From contig CAXRDE010000016.1 in assembly GCA_964229355.1 (NCBI GenBank), forward strand, positions 310,001 through 374,000: a stretch of 64,000 bases of DNA. The letters are read 5' to 3'. The notes under the pieces were generated by a model. It saw nothing but the letters and a program-made list of their open reading frames with translations. It was not told the origin of the DNA and did no database searches. Position 1 is the stretch's first letter. Each line of letters opens with the position of its first letter. Position numbers and translations under genes: made by a program. Shown here one piece after another: positions 44,631 through 53,344 of this stretch. The DNA comes from CAXRDE01 sp964229355. Lineage in GTDB: Bacteria > Cyanobacteriota > Sericytochromatia > UBA7694.

Positions 44631-45425
44631 ATGGATTTAGCAGCACCCATTGGTCTTTTTATTGCTTTTGTTGGCATTGTGGGCGGACGGATACTCGAAG
44701 GCGGGAACCCGCTGTTTTTGGTGCAGTATACAGCCTTTGTGATCGTGTTTTTTGGCACCCTTGGTGCCATGATTTACGGCTCCAAAAGCTTAGATGTTCT
44801 CAATTTTCCCACCCACTTTCGCAAAACCTTTTCAAAGCCCCAGTTACAACCCGAGGCCCTGATTCCCCAGTTGGTACGCTTTGCGGAAAAAGCGCGCCGT
44901 GAAGGCCTGTTGTCTTTAGAGCGTGAAGTCAAAGAAGCCGAAGATCCTTTTCTAAAACAGGGCCTGCAGTTGGTGGCCGATGGTACCGATCCTGAAATTG
45001 TTAAAAATATTCTGCTGGTGCAACTGGATCAACAGGCCGCTCGTCACGATCGGGTGGCCAAACTCTATGAGGCCGGTGGCGGTTATGCACCCACGGTGGG
45101 AATCATTGGGGCAGTGTTGGGACTTATTGCGGTTATGGAACACCTGGATCAGGGCATTAGCAAGGTCGGACCGGGTATTGCCGTGGCTTTCGTGGCCACC
45201 ATTTATGGTCTGGTGTTGGCCAATATGCTTTTGTTTCCGATGGCTTCAAAGCTGCGCTTACTCAGCAGCGATGAGCAATTGTTGCGGGAGTTAATTCTTG
45301 AGGGGATTTTATCGATTCAAGCGGGAGATAACCCACGGATTTTAGAAGAACGTCTGAAAGCCTTCTTGTCTCAGGAACAGCGCCTGGCCTATGAAGCCAC
45401 GCGCACCCATCGAGCAGGCCAATAA
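44631..45425 (+). CDS. motA: Flagellar motor stator protein MotA
   Basis: A 264-residue inner-membrane ion-channel subunit. It has four hydrophobic segments: an N-terminal pair (residues about 3-25 and 31-50), then TVGIIGAVLGLIAVMEHLDQ and GIAVAFVATIYGLVLANMLL with the conserved channel Pro/Gly residues. The cytoplasmic loop carries the conserved basic region that contacts the rotor (FAEKARREGLLSLE). Start ATG 44631; the stop shares one base with motB. Confidence 0.96.
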   Translation: MDLAAPIGLFIAFVGIVGGRILEGGNPLFLVQYTAFVIVFFGTLGAMIYGSKSLDVLNFPTHFRKTFSKPQLQPEALIPQLVRFAEKARREGLLSLEREVKEAEDPFLKQGLQLVADGTDPEIVKNILLVQLDQQAARHDRVAKLYEAGGGYAPTVGIIGAVLGLIAVMEHLDQGISKVGPGIAVAFVATIYGLVLANMLLFPMASKLRLLSSDEQLLRELILEGILSIQAGDNPRILEERLKAFLSQEQRLAYEATRTHRAGQ

Positions 45426-46255
45426 TGTCTCGGCGCCGTAAGCATAGCGCTCCTCACCTCAATCATGAGCGCTGGATGGTGTCTTTTGCGGACTTTATGA
45501 CGCTGCTCTTTGCTCTTTTTGTGGTGCTCTTTGCCATTTCGAGTGTAGATGAAGAAAAACTGGATGAAGTGGCAGACTCGGTACAAACCGCTTTCGGCGT
45601 CATGGATCATAGCGGTGAAAGCCTGTTGCCCCATCCTGGAGGGAAAACGAAGCCCATTCCCGGTGTGGTGCCACCCAAAAAAGAAAATCAGCCAGCCCCC
45701 CAAAGCACCCCCTTGCCTTCGGATCAGGTGTTGGCCGAACGCTTACAAAAAATGGTCACGGCGCAAGACGGCCTCTCGGCCTCTGTGGCCCTGCGCCAGG
45801 AAGCCCGTGGCGTCGTCCTTCAACTGCAAGATAGCCTACTTTTTGACAGCGGCAGTGCGGCTTTGCGCCCCGCTGCCCGCAAAGAATTGCAGACCCTGGC
45901 CGGTGAGCTCTCTCGTCTGGGGCAGCCCTTACGCATTGAAGGTCACACGGACAATGTGCCCGTGCGGGGCAGTGGTTACACCTCAAACTGGGATCTTTCG
46001 GCCGCACGGGCCACCAGTGTGCTACGCTTTTTATTAGAAACCACTGCCCTTTCACCTTCTCGTTTGTCGGTGGCAGGCTATGGTGAGTTTCGCCCCATTG
46101 CCAGTAACCAAACCCCTATTGGGCGTGCCAAAAATCGCCGGGTAGATATTGTGATTTTAAATGAGCAAGCGGGTGAAGAAGAACCCACGGCGGTGGCTGC
46201 CACGGTAGCCCCGCTAGAGGCTGAATTACAACAGACCTTAAAGCAAAGGAGATAG
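45425..46255 (+). CDS. motB: Flagellar motor stator protein MotB
   Basis: A 276-residue partner of MotA. A single N-terminal transmembrane helix contains the proton-binding Asp23 in FADFMTLLFALFVVLFAIS. A flexible Pro-rich linker follows. The OmpA-like peptidoglycan-binding domain (about 115-240) has DSLLFDSGSAALRP, IEGHTDNVPV and NRRVDIVIL. The start codon overlaps the motA stop by one base (TAATG). Confidence 0.96.
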   Translation: MSRRRKHSAPHLNHERWMVSFADFMTLLFALFVVLFAISSVDEEKLDEVADSVQTAFGVMDHSGESLLPHPGGKTKPIPGVVPPKKENQPAPQSTPLPSDQVLAERLQKMVTAQDGLSASVALRQEARGVVLQLQDSLLFDSGSAALRPAARKELQTLAGELSRLGQPLRIEGHTDNVPVRGSGYTSNWDLSAARATSVLRFLLETTALSPSRLSVAGYGEFRPIASNQTPIGRAKNRRVDIVILNEQAGEEEPTAVAATVAPLEAELQQTLKQRR

Positions 46256-46259
46256 ATTG

Positions 46260-46871
46260 ATGGTTGCACGTTTACGAGGACGTCCCACCCCGACGCCCCC
46301 TGAGGATTTACCCCCTGAGTCAGATGAGGGGCAGTCTTCTTCGCGCTCGGGCAGCTCCAGGGTCTGGATGGCTATTTCAGCTCTGTCGCTGACGGGCCTG
46401 CTGGCCGCAGGGGCATATATCTGGTACCAAAGTCAGGGACAAAATGCGATTCAGAACGCCGTGGGTAGCGTCGGTTCGGTGCTCACCCATGCGGCTGAAA
46501 CCAGCGATGCCACCACCGGACCCATTCATAACCTGGGCCCCTTTGTGGTGAATTTGGGGGCTTTAAACAATCAACATTATTTGCGCATTGCCCTGAGCCT
46601 GGATTTTCTGGTGCGGGACACTCATTTTGTGGGCAAAAGTGGCACCGCGCGTGGGGAGTGGATTGCGGAGTTTAAAAATGAGCTGAAAGAGATCGAACCG
46701 GTGTTGAAAGATGTGGTGGTGACCACCTTATCTTCGCGATCACCTGAAGCCCTCAACAGCCTGCCCGGCAAAGAAGAGCTTAAAGCAGAATTGACCGCTC
46801 GCTTTAACCAGCATTTTTCTGAAAAGGCCGTGGTCCATCAGGTGTACTTTACAGATTTTGTGATCCAATAA
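46260..46871 (+). CDS. fliL: Flagellar basal body-associated protein FliL
   Basis: A 203-residue protein with a cytoplasmic Pro-rich head, one transmembrane helix (about 35-57) and a periplasmic FliL domain: GPFVVNLGALNNQHYLRIAL, then L-D-F, and the R-F-N-Q-H-F and V-Y-F-T-D-F-V-I-Q end typical of the family. FliL binds stators. ATG 46260 has AAGGAG 8 nt upstream; the TTG one codon earlier is less likely. It is the last recognisable flagellar gene of this operon. Confidence 0.92.
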   Translation: MVARLRGRPTPTPPEDLPPESDEGQSSSRSGSSRVWMAISALSLTGLLAAGAYIWYQSQGQNAIQNAVGSVGSVLTHAAETSDATTGPIHNLGPFVVNLGALNNQHYLRIALSLDFLVRDTHFVGKSGTARGEWIAEFKNELKEIEPVLKDVVVTTLSSRSPEALNSLPGKEELKAELTARFNQHFSEKAVVHQVYFTDFVIQ

Positions 46872-46955
46872 GCCTTGTCAGGGCGCAGGGGTGTAGACGC
46901 CCCTCTGTTCACTCGTTATAATAAGAACACTGTGAATATTACCAATTGCAACGAA

Positions 46956-47525
46956 ATGTATCACTATGTAAAGCGCTGGATGGGGGTCTTACTCTGTGTG
47001 AGTATCCTGCTGGCGGGGCGTGAGTTGGGGGCACAAGAATTGCCCGCTCATCGTCAAATGATGCTGCCTGCACACCTGGACGCTGAGTTATACCAGCCCT
47101 TTGCTCAGGCGCTGGAACACAGCAGCCTCTGGCAAATCCCCCTTGAGGCAAACATTCGCCAAATTGTTCGTTTACAGCATTTTGCAGTGACTCCCTCTCG
47201 TCCGCTCTATACCACGCTGACCGCTATCGCCCCTCAAAACATGTTGCTTACCATGGCCTTAACCCATGAGCTGTGGCAAGGGGATCAATTGCTGTGGACC
47301 GAGACCCGGCAGCGACAACAGCAGTGGCAGTATCCTGGACCCCGGGCTTTGAGTGTGGGGCAATCCCCCATGACTTATCTTTCTTACCTGCCTCGTGGTG
47401 CCTTTTCGCCTTTGCAAGCCGCCCCCATGGTATCGCCGTTTCAGACGGCGCTTTTTACCCAGTTAAGCCATGACCTCACGCAAAGTTACCTACGCTGGAA
47501 ACAACAACAGGAGCATACATTATGA
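46956..47525 (+). CDS. Exported protein of unknown function after fliL
   Basis: A 189-residue protein with a signal peptide (VKRWMGVLLCVSILLAGREL, cleavage near LGAQELP). The mature part is soluble, rich in Gln, Leu and Pro, and matches no recognised family. Its place between fliL and the response regulator suggests an envelope role linked to motility. A TATAAT box at 46917-46922 upstream could give it its own promoter. The stop overlaps the regulator start by ATGA. An earlier frame start at 46875 is possible but would place extra residues before the signal peptide. Confidence 0.75.
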   Translation: MYHYVKRWMGVLLCVSILLAGRELGAQELPAHRQMMLPAHLDAELYQPFAQALEHSSLWQIPLEANIRQIVRLQHFAVTPSRPLYTTLTAIAPQNMLLTMALTHELWQGDQLLWTETRQRQQQWQYPGPRALSVGQSPMTYLSYLPRGAFSPLQAAPMVSPFQTALFTQLSHDLTQSYLRWKQQQEHTL

Positions 47526-48235
47526 GAAAAGGCAAAATACTTGTCGTTGATGACGAAGCCAGTATTCGCCAAATTGTCGAGGCCCGCTTGACCATGTCGG
47601 GTTTTATTGTGGAAACCGCAGAGGATGGTGAAGATGCGCTGAAGGTCTTTTCTCAGTCCACTTTTGATCTGGTGGTCCTGGATGTGATGATGCCCAAGCT
47701 CGATGGCTTGCAATTGTGTAAAATGCTCCGCCGCAAATATGACACGCCGATCATTATGCTCACCGCCAAAGGTGAAATTCCCGACCGCATTAACGCCTTA
47801 GAAATGGGCGCCGATGACTATCTTACCAAACCCTTTAGCCCGCGAGAGTTAGAGGCCCGGATCAAAGCTGTGCTACGGCGTACCCTCGGTGGCGTCGATA
47901 AACCGGCCACCATTGATGTGGAAAATATCAGTGTGGACTTGATCAAGCGTCAGGTGTACCGCCAGGGTGAGAAAGTCAAGCTCACCGAAATGGAGTTCTC
48001 TCTGTTAGAACTCTTGATCCTAAATCCGGGAAACCCTTTTACCCGCAACGAAATTTTACAGCAGGTGTGGGGTTACCGTTCGAACCAGTACTCTGACACC
48101 CGTGTGGTGGATGTGCACGTGAGTCGTTTGCGCAGTAAACTAGAAGAAGATGTGTCTGAGCCGGAACTGATTCTGACGGCTCGGGGCACGGGATACATGT
48201 TTCAAAATTACCAGCTCAGCACCGGTGACAGTTAA
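47522..48235 (+). CDS. OmpR/PhoB-family response regulator, RpaB/Ycf27-like
   Basis: A 237-residue transcription regulator. The receiver domain has VVDDEASIRQIVEARL, phospho-acceptor Asp54 in VVLDVMMPKLDG, Thr in IIMLTAKG and Lys105 in LTKPFSPRELEARI. The winged-helix DNA-binding domain ends VDVHVSRLRSKLEED then LILTARGTGYMFQ. These stretches closely follow RpaB/Ycf27 of Cyanobacteria, where RpaB with NblS controls light-stress and redox genes. No histidine kinase gene is adjacent, so the partner must be elsewhere. The ATG overlaps the preceding stop. Confidence 0.93.
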   Translation: MRKGKILVVDDEASIRQIVEARLTMSGFIVETAEDGEDALKVFSQSTFDLVVLDVMMPKLDGLQLCKMLRRKYDTPIIMLTAKGEIPDRINALEMGADDYLTKPFSPRELEARIKAVLRRTLGGVDKPATIDVENISVDLIKRQVYRQGEKVKLTEMEFSLLELLILNPGNPFTRNEILQQVWGYRSNQYSDTRVVDVHVSRLRSKLEEDVSEPELILTARGTGYMFQNYQLSTGDS

Positions 48236-48979
48236 GTGGCCGTTACCCTTTCCCGTTCGGAGACTATTGCTCACCTTACTTTTGGAGACGAAGGCCAGCT
48301 TAATTTACTCAGCGTGGCCCTGATCCAGGCCCTTCAGGCCCAACTCAACGTGCTGGCGGAAGACGACACCTTAAAAGTGCTTATTCTCTCAGGTGCAGGT
48401 CCGAAAGCCTTCTCTGCAGGGGCCCATATGGAGGAACTGGTAAACCTTAAGGACCCCCAGGCCTATGTGGAAATAGGCCAGGAGTTGATGCGCACCCTGG
48501 AAACCTTTCCGGTGCCTGTTCTGGCGGCCATTCAAGGTTACGCGCTGGGGGCTGGCTTTTCGCTGGCACTGGCCTGCGATTTGCGGGTGGTATCAACCCG
48601 AGCCAAAATGGGCCAGCTGGCCGTGCGCAACGGCTTGATTCCCCCTTTTGGGAATGTACAGCGCTTGATTCAGGCCATTGGTGCCTCTCGCACCCGTGAG
48701 CTCACCTTTACCGGGCGCACCCTGAAAGGCGAAGACCTTTTGCACTGGGGGCTATGTCACCAGGTGGTGGCCCCTGAAGAGCTAGAGGCTGCTGTGACTG
48801 CTCTGGCTGAAGAAATTGCCCTGTCGCCCACCTACGCCGTGCGTCTGGTCAAGCAAATTATCGATCAAACCCTTGAAGAGGGTTATGCGGTGGGGTATGC
48901 GCGTCAGGAAGACGCCCTGAGTTATTGTCTGGGGCATCCGCAGAGCGCTGATATTATGCGCGGTTTTCTTAAGACCTGA
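48236..48979 (+). CDS. Enoyl-CoA hydratase/isomerase (crotonase) family protein
   Basis: A 247-residue crotonase-fold protein. The CoA oxyanion-hole segments are present: FSAGAHMEEL and IQGYALGAGFSLALACDLRV. Of the two hydratase glutamates, the second is present in SRTRELTFTG, while the first (the Glu of PEI in rat hydratase) aligns with a non-acidic residue in GQLAVRNGL. It may be an isomerase or another crotonase rather than a hydratase. The GTG start directly follows the regulator stop, so it is probably cotranscribed, an odd partner for a regulator. Confidence 0.87.
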   Translation: MAVTLSRSETIAHLTFGDEGQLNLLSVALIQALQAQLNVLAEDDTLKVLILSGAGPKAFSAGAHMEELVNLKDPQAYVEIGQELMRTLETFPVPVLAAIQGYALGAGFSLALACDLRVVSTRAKMGQLAVRNGLIPPFGNVQRLIQAIGASRTRELTFTGRTLKGEDLLHWGLCHQVVAPEELEAAVTALAEEIALSPTYAVRLVKQIIDQTLEEGYAVGYARQEDALSYCLGHPQSADIMRGFLKT

Positions 48980-48990
48980 GCTTCAGCACT

Positions 48991-51900
48991 TTAAAAGCTG
49001 TTGGTAAAGCCCCCGTAAAACTCCAGGGGGCGGCTGCTCCACACGTCAAAGGCCCCCCCACTCTGGCTATAACCCGCCACGGCTTTGCCCATCCCCAAAA
49101 ACATTTCAAACCGATTGCGCTGGTTTAAGATCATGTCAGAGCGCAGCTCAAGGCCCGTCCCCACATGGGGAAAGCCAGCGCGTTCGCTGGTGTACCAGGC
49201 GTCGCCCACATCTATAAAGGCGGCCAGATTCAGGTTTTTGATATAATGTGGTCCTAAATTGAGCACAATGGGGTTCAAAAGCGGCAGACGATATTCAAAA
49301 CTGCCCGCGAGCATGAGCGGCCCCTGGAACTCTGCAATGTTGAAGCCCCGCAGTGGCACAATGTTTTGAAAGTTGAGCACCAGCATATTGCTCAATGGAG
49401 GCCCGCCCAGGAGCGCCGGGCGGGCTTCACCGGTGAGGGCAGCCCCGGACACCTGATAAGCAAACTGATGGTCGAGCCACAGGGGAATGTACTGACGCCA
49501 CTCGGCATTGGCCGCTATAAATTCGTATTCAGAACCCCAGAAACGGGTGGCTCCCGACAGGCCCAGCGAGTATAAAAATCCCTTGCTTTTGTTTTTAGAG
49601 CGATCATCGCTAAAGCTCAGGGTCAGGGTGTTGTTAAAGCCTTCGCGTAACTGCCGTGAAGAGACGCTATCGCCCAGCTCGGTGGTGAGGTTACTTTGAC
49701 GACTCACCATAAACTCCAGGCTGGCAAAACGCTCAATGTCGGTGGCAAAGGTGTCGCCTGAGCCCGCATTAAACACGGGGCGAGAGGCAAAGAGCGACAC
49801 GTGTTGATCTCGCTGTAAAAAGAACTGGCTGCCATCGGTGGTAAAAGACAGGGTGGGGTTATCGGCCACCTCAATGCCAAAGCTGGTATCAAAAAAACGA
49901 TTCACATAGGCCGTCGAAAAACTGATGCGAGAAGAAGCCAGACCATACAACAGCAAGAGATTGAGTCCCTGTTTGTTTAAATAGTCATTGAACTGGGCCA
50001 AAAAGCCCAGCTGGTCTCCTTTTTCATCGCGGCCCACCACGGGCACCACCACTTCGGGGGCAATCCAGGGGATGTAGTCCTGTGGGTCGAAGTTAAGGTT
50101 GGGCAGGGGGGTGAGGTTTGCCTGCTGCTGGGCCAGGGCTTCACCAGCCACCGCCGAAGGGTAACGGTCTTTGGTATGCAGCGCGCTGAGGGGAATGCGT
50201 CGCAAGCTGGTGCCCTGGGCATGGTGGCGAATATAGTAGAGTTGCCCTTCGGGGCTGACCTGGGGGTAGCGAATGCCTGCATAGACCTGGCTGAGGCGTT
50301 CTAAGTGCTTGCTGGCAAAGTCATAACGGTACAGATCGCTAAAGCCGGTGCGGGTGCTGTTAAAATAAAGGCTTTGGCCATCGGGACTGTAGACCGGGTC
50401 CCGATCCACGGTGTGTTCGTCGGGTAGAGTCAGTTGTTCTACGATCTGGGTGTTCAGATTCAGATGCATCAGCCGTTGCCCCTGGCCGGGTAAAAAGGCT
50501 TCAAAAATAAGGTTTTGGCCATCGGGTGAAAATTGCAGTGCCCGGTATTGACGCAGGTCAGGGGCCACCAGCAGCTCTTTTTCGCGGGTGCGGGTACGGG
50601 TGTTGTAAAGCACAATGCGATCCCGCTGCTCGGCTTCGACCACCACGGCCAGGGTTTCGCCATTGGGGTGCCAACTGGGGGAGTGGGTGGTTACGGTGGG
50701 GTCCAGCGCCACAGGATCTTGATCCGTCACCAGTTGGTCTTTGTCGGGTTTGAGGGCTTGTAACATGACCTGAAAGGTGCTGTTTCCCGTGGGTCTGGCC
50801 TGCAACGTGCTATAAGCGATCATACGGCTGTCGGGCCGCCACTGCGCCTCTGTGGCGTGATCGCTGATTTTGCTTTCCAGGGTTTCCAGTGTGAGTTCCG
50901 AGGCGCTCTTGCCAAAATCCCAGAAGGGTGTGCGGGGTTGCGGGCCTGGTACCGGTGGGGTATCAATGGGTTCCTCCGAAGGTACAGGATCTGTGGGCGA
51001 GGGTTGATTGGGTTGTTTATCGGTGTCCTGTGTGGCTTTGGCTTTTTCGTCTTCGGCTTTTTTGGCTTCTTGCGCGCCATAGGCCATTAGCGTGTCCAGA
51101 CGAGCAATTTTGAGGGGCAGAATCGGATAAATTTGCCCGCGAATGGTGGGGTAACCATTGCTGCGCTGGTAAGCAATCCACTGTCCATCGGGAGACACGC
51201 GGGGTTGATACCAGGTTTTGGCCTTACGGTAGGGCACCACGGCGTCGCTGTTTTCAAGGTCTTCCTGGCGATGATCTAATTGCTCGCGATAGCGCCGGGC
51301 TAAGGCGTCACGCCACTGGGCTTCTAATTGGTGCAGGCTATACCCAAAGGTGAGCTGAAGGGCCTGTTCAAAGGAAATATTTTGACCCCGATAATTTTCC
51401 ATCAGGCGTGGCATTTTGTCGCGGCCGTAGGTATCAAATAAAAACTTGACGAGAGCATAGCCTTCGTTATAACCATCGGCCCCACGACCCAACGGAATAA
51501 AGGCATTGCGCTCGGCGGTGGTGAGTAGGGTGTCGTTGAGGTAATTTAAACGCAGCAGGCGATCCATTTCGGGGGCCCAGAACTCGGCCTGATACTGGGC
51601 CAGCCCTTCGGCAAACCAGGCGGGCAGGCCAGCGGCTTTGCTCAGGCGCGAGTAAGGCGCGTTGGACTCTACCGCCAAAAAGTTTAAAATGTGGGTCAGC
51701 TCGTGCAGCATAAAGCGTTGTAAGCCGATTTGAGGCTCTAAGGAAAACCGTGGATCCAGCACAATACGGGTGCGTAAGGGTTCCGCAAAACCGTTCCAAA
51801 ATTCATCTTCAGTAATAAAAACGGGAATTTTAGCCTGCAGTTTGACGCCTAAATCCTGCGCCAACTGCTCGACCTGCGATTCGGCGATGCCTGCGGCAAA

Positions 51901-52113
51901 GCGGGCAAACTCAGCGTAGCCCTGGTAATAGTGAAACTGAAAATGGGGCGTCTCAAAGACTTTCCACTGGCGCTCGGGGTGGTTGACGCCAGGGCCCACC
52001 CAATTGTGAATCATTTGGGCGCGATCAGGCAGCGCGTAAGCGGGGGGCTTGACGGTAATCCAGCAGAGCGTGCTACAAAGAAGGGCGCAGTGAAAACGAC
52101 GAGATAATGACAT
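48991..52113 (-). CDS. Peptidase MA-like metalloprotease - beta-propeller - outer-membrane barrel protein
   Basis: A 1040-residue exported protein. The signal peptide ends near AYALPD. An M61/MA-like gluzincin part (about 45-300) carries HELTH (residues 137-141 of this start). A Pro/Glu/Lys-rich linker (about 365-400) follows, then a TolB/WD40-type propeller (about 420-660) with repeated SPDGQ motifs. The C-terminal 350 residues have BamA-like strand patterns ending FYGGFTNSF. The start is uncertain: a TATAAT box (52126-52121, minus strand) contains the upstream ATG at 52122, so I chose the ATG at 52113. Function is unknown; the barrel end suggests surface anchoring. Confidence 0.85.
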   Translation of the reverse strand: MSLSRRFHCALLCSTLCWITVKPPAYALPDRAQMIHNWVGPGVNHPERQWKVFETPHFQFHYYQGYAEFARFAAGIAESQVEQLAQDLGVKLQAKIPVFITEDEFWNGFAEPLRTRIVLDPRFSLEPQIGLQRFMLHELTHILNFLAVESNAPYSRLSKAAGLPAWFAEGLAQYQAEFWAPEMDRLLRLNYLNDTLLTTAERNAFIPLGRGADGYNEGYALVKFLFDTYGRDKMPRLMENYRGQNISFEQALQLTFGYSLHQLEAQWRDALARRYREQLDHRQEDLENSDAVVPYRKAKTWYQPRVSPDGQWIAYQRSNGYPTIRGQIYPILPLKIARLDTLMAYGAQEAKKAEDEKAKATQDTDKQPNQPSPTDPVPSEEPIDTPPVPGPQPRTPFWDFGKSASELTLETLESKISDHATEAQWRPDSRMIAYSTLQARPTGNSTFQVMLQALKPDKDQLVTDQDPVALDPTVTTHSPSWHPNGETLAVVVEAEQRDRIVLYNTRTRTREKELLVAPDLRQYRALQFSPDGQNLIFEAFLPGQGQRLMHLNLNTQIVEQLTLPDEHTVDRDPVYSPDGQSLYFNSTRTGFSDLYRYDFASKHLERLSQVYAGIRYPQVSPEGQLYYIRHHAQGTSLRRIPLSALHTKDRYPSAVAGEALAQQQANLTPLPNLNFDPQDYIPWIAPEVVVPVVGRDEKGDQLGFLAQFNDYLNKQGLNLLLLYGLASSRISFSTAYVNRFFDTSFGIEVADNPTLSFTTDGSQFFLQRDQHVSLFASRPVFNAGSGDTFATDIERFASLEFMVSRQSNLTTELGDSVSSRQLREGFNNTLTLSFSDDRSKNKSKGFLYSLGLSGATRFWGSEYEFIAANAEWRQYIPLWLDHQFAYQVSGAALTGEARPALLGGPPLSNMLVLNFQNIVPLRGFNIAEFQGPLMLAGSFEYRLPLLNPIVLNLGPHYIKNLNLAAFIDVGDAWYTSERAGFPHVGTGLELRSDMILNQRNRFEMFLGMGKAVAGYSQSGGAFDVWSSRPLEFYGGFTNSF

Positions 52114-52145
52114 GCGCTCCATTATACCAAAGAGGACCCCTGACG

Positions 52146-52478
52146 ATGCAGAACCCTTCCCCCCCCGAGCGGCTTTTTCATTTGGCCGAAATCACCGTAT
52201 GGGACGCTCAGCAGCCCGCAGTAGCGTATACCCCGCTGGCCTTTGCCGAAGAGGGGTTTGTACACTGCTCCACCGCAGAACAATTGCCAGGCACCGCGCG
52301 CCGCTTTTATGCAGGCCGTGAGATGGTGTTATTAACCCTGGATGCCACCACCCTGCCTGTGGTGTACGAAAATCTGGAAGGTGGGACGATGCTATTTCCC
52401 CATGTGTATGAGCCCCTGCCCAAAACTTCAATTCTGGAAGTCACGCGGATTCAGATTGACGCTGAGGGGCATTTTTAG
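52146..52478 (+). CDS. DUF952 family protein
   Basis: A 110-residue cytoplasmic protein of the DUF952 family. The motifs RLFHLAEITVWDAQ, FAEEGFVHCSTAEQLPGTA and FPHVYEPLP are characteristic: the family has a conserved F-[IV]-H-C-S sequence. The biochemical role is not known. ATG 52146 is chosen because AGAGGA is 10-15 nt upstream; the frame is open further back to 52107. Divergent from the metallopeptidase gene. Confidence 0.9.
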   Translation: MQNPSPPERLFHLAEITVWDAQQPAVAYTPLAFAEEGFVHCSTAEQLPGTARRFYAGREMVLLTLDATTLPVVYENLEGGTMLFPHVYEPLPKTSILEVTRIQIDAEGHF

Positions 52479-52526
52479 ACTTCCTTAATGACGGATGCAT
52501 AGGGGCTTTATGCTTTGTGTGATGCA

Positions 52527-52551
52527 CTGCTTTTAAAATAAACCAAAGCAG
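52527..52551. repeat. Inverted repeat upstream of the DUF1206 gene
   Basis: CTGCTTT and AAAGCAG are separated by 11 nt, 11 nt before the DUF1206 start. No T run follows on the plus strand. It could be an operator or weak hairpin near the ribosome-binding region. Confidence 0.35.
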
Positions 52552-52562
52552 CGTAAGTGACC

Positions 52563-53336
52563 ATGTCTATCGTTGAAATACTGGCCCGTATGGGCATGTG
52601 CTCTAAAGGCCTTGTGTACGCCCTGGTGGGCGGCATTGCCCTGAAAGTTGCCTTTTTAAGTGGTCATACCGAAGGCAAAACCGGGGCTTTGCGCGCCTTG
52701 GCCCAGCAGCCCTTTGGCAAAATAATGCTTTCGGCCCTTACCCTGGGCTTTCTGGGATACGCCCTCTGGCGTCTGAGTCAGGCCATACTCAACAGCCAGG
52801 GAGAAGGTGACCACGCCAAAGGCTGGTTTCGGCGGTTAACTTACTTAATACGCAGCGTGCTTTATGGGGGGCTTACCCTTGCCACGGGGCGCATCGTTTT
52901 GGACGCTGCTGACAAAGAAGAAGCGCTCAAAAGTTGGAGCCGTACCCTAATGGAGCAACCCTTCGGAGCGTTTTTGGTGGCTGTTCTGGGTCTGGTCATG
53001 ATCGGGGTGGGACTTTACCAATGGCAGAAGGTGCGCACCAAAAAATACCAGCAAGACCTCAAGTTTTCGGAGCTTAACGAAGAGGTGAAGGCCCTTTTTT
53101 GCAAGGTGGCCCCCGCAGGTCTTCTGGCCCGGGGTGGGGTCTTTTGTCTGATGGGTTACTTTCTTATGTATGCCGCATGGCGTAACAATCCCGCGGAGGC
53201 CAGGGGGTTTGGCGAAGCGTTGCAGTACCTGGCCCAGCAAAGTGCTGGCAAGATGATGCTGGCCGTGGTGGCGTGTGGATTGCTCATTTATGCCGCCTAT
53301 GAATTGTTTAAAGCCCGTTATTTGCGGGTGGACTGA
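52563..53336 (+). CDS. DUF1206 family membrane protein
   Basis: An inner-membrane protein of about 257 residues with six predicted hydrophobic segments in three tandem pairs. Each pair follows the DUF1206 pattern: R-x-G-x-x-x-[KR]-G-[LV]-V-Y-x-[LV]-x-G, then a Gln- or Ala-rich turn and G-x-x-x-Y-x-x-[WF]-[KR]. The first copy is ARMGMCSKGLVYALVGG. The function of the family is unknown. ATG 52563 follows a GTG at 52557; neither has a strong ribosome-binding site. Confidence 0.88.
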   Translation: MSIVEILARMGMCSKGLVYALVGGIALKVAFLSGHTEGKTGALRALAQQPFGKIMLSALTLGFLGYALWRLSQAILNSQGEGDHAKGWFRRLTYLIRSVLYGGLTLATGRIVLDAADKEEALKSWSRTLMEQPFGAFLVAVLGLVMIGVGLYQWQKVRTKKYQQDLKFSELNEEVKALFCKVAPAGLLARGGVFCLMGYFLMYAAWRNNPAEARGFGEALQYLAQQSAGKMMLAVVACGLLIYAAYELFKARYLRVD

Positions 53337-53344
53337 ATTCTGAA

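Noticed and set aside
46887..46904. Hairpin after fliL (AGGGGTGT with ACGCCCCT) as a terminator
   Set aside because: The loop is only 2 nt and no T run follows, so it is unlikely to terminate transcription.
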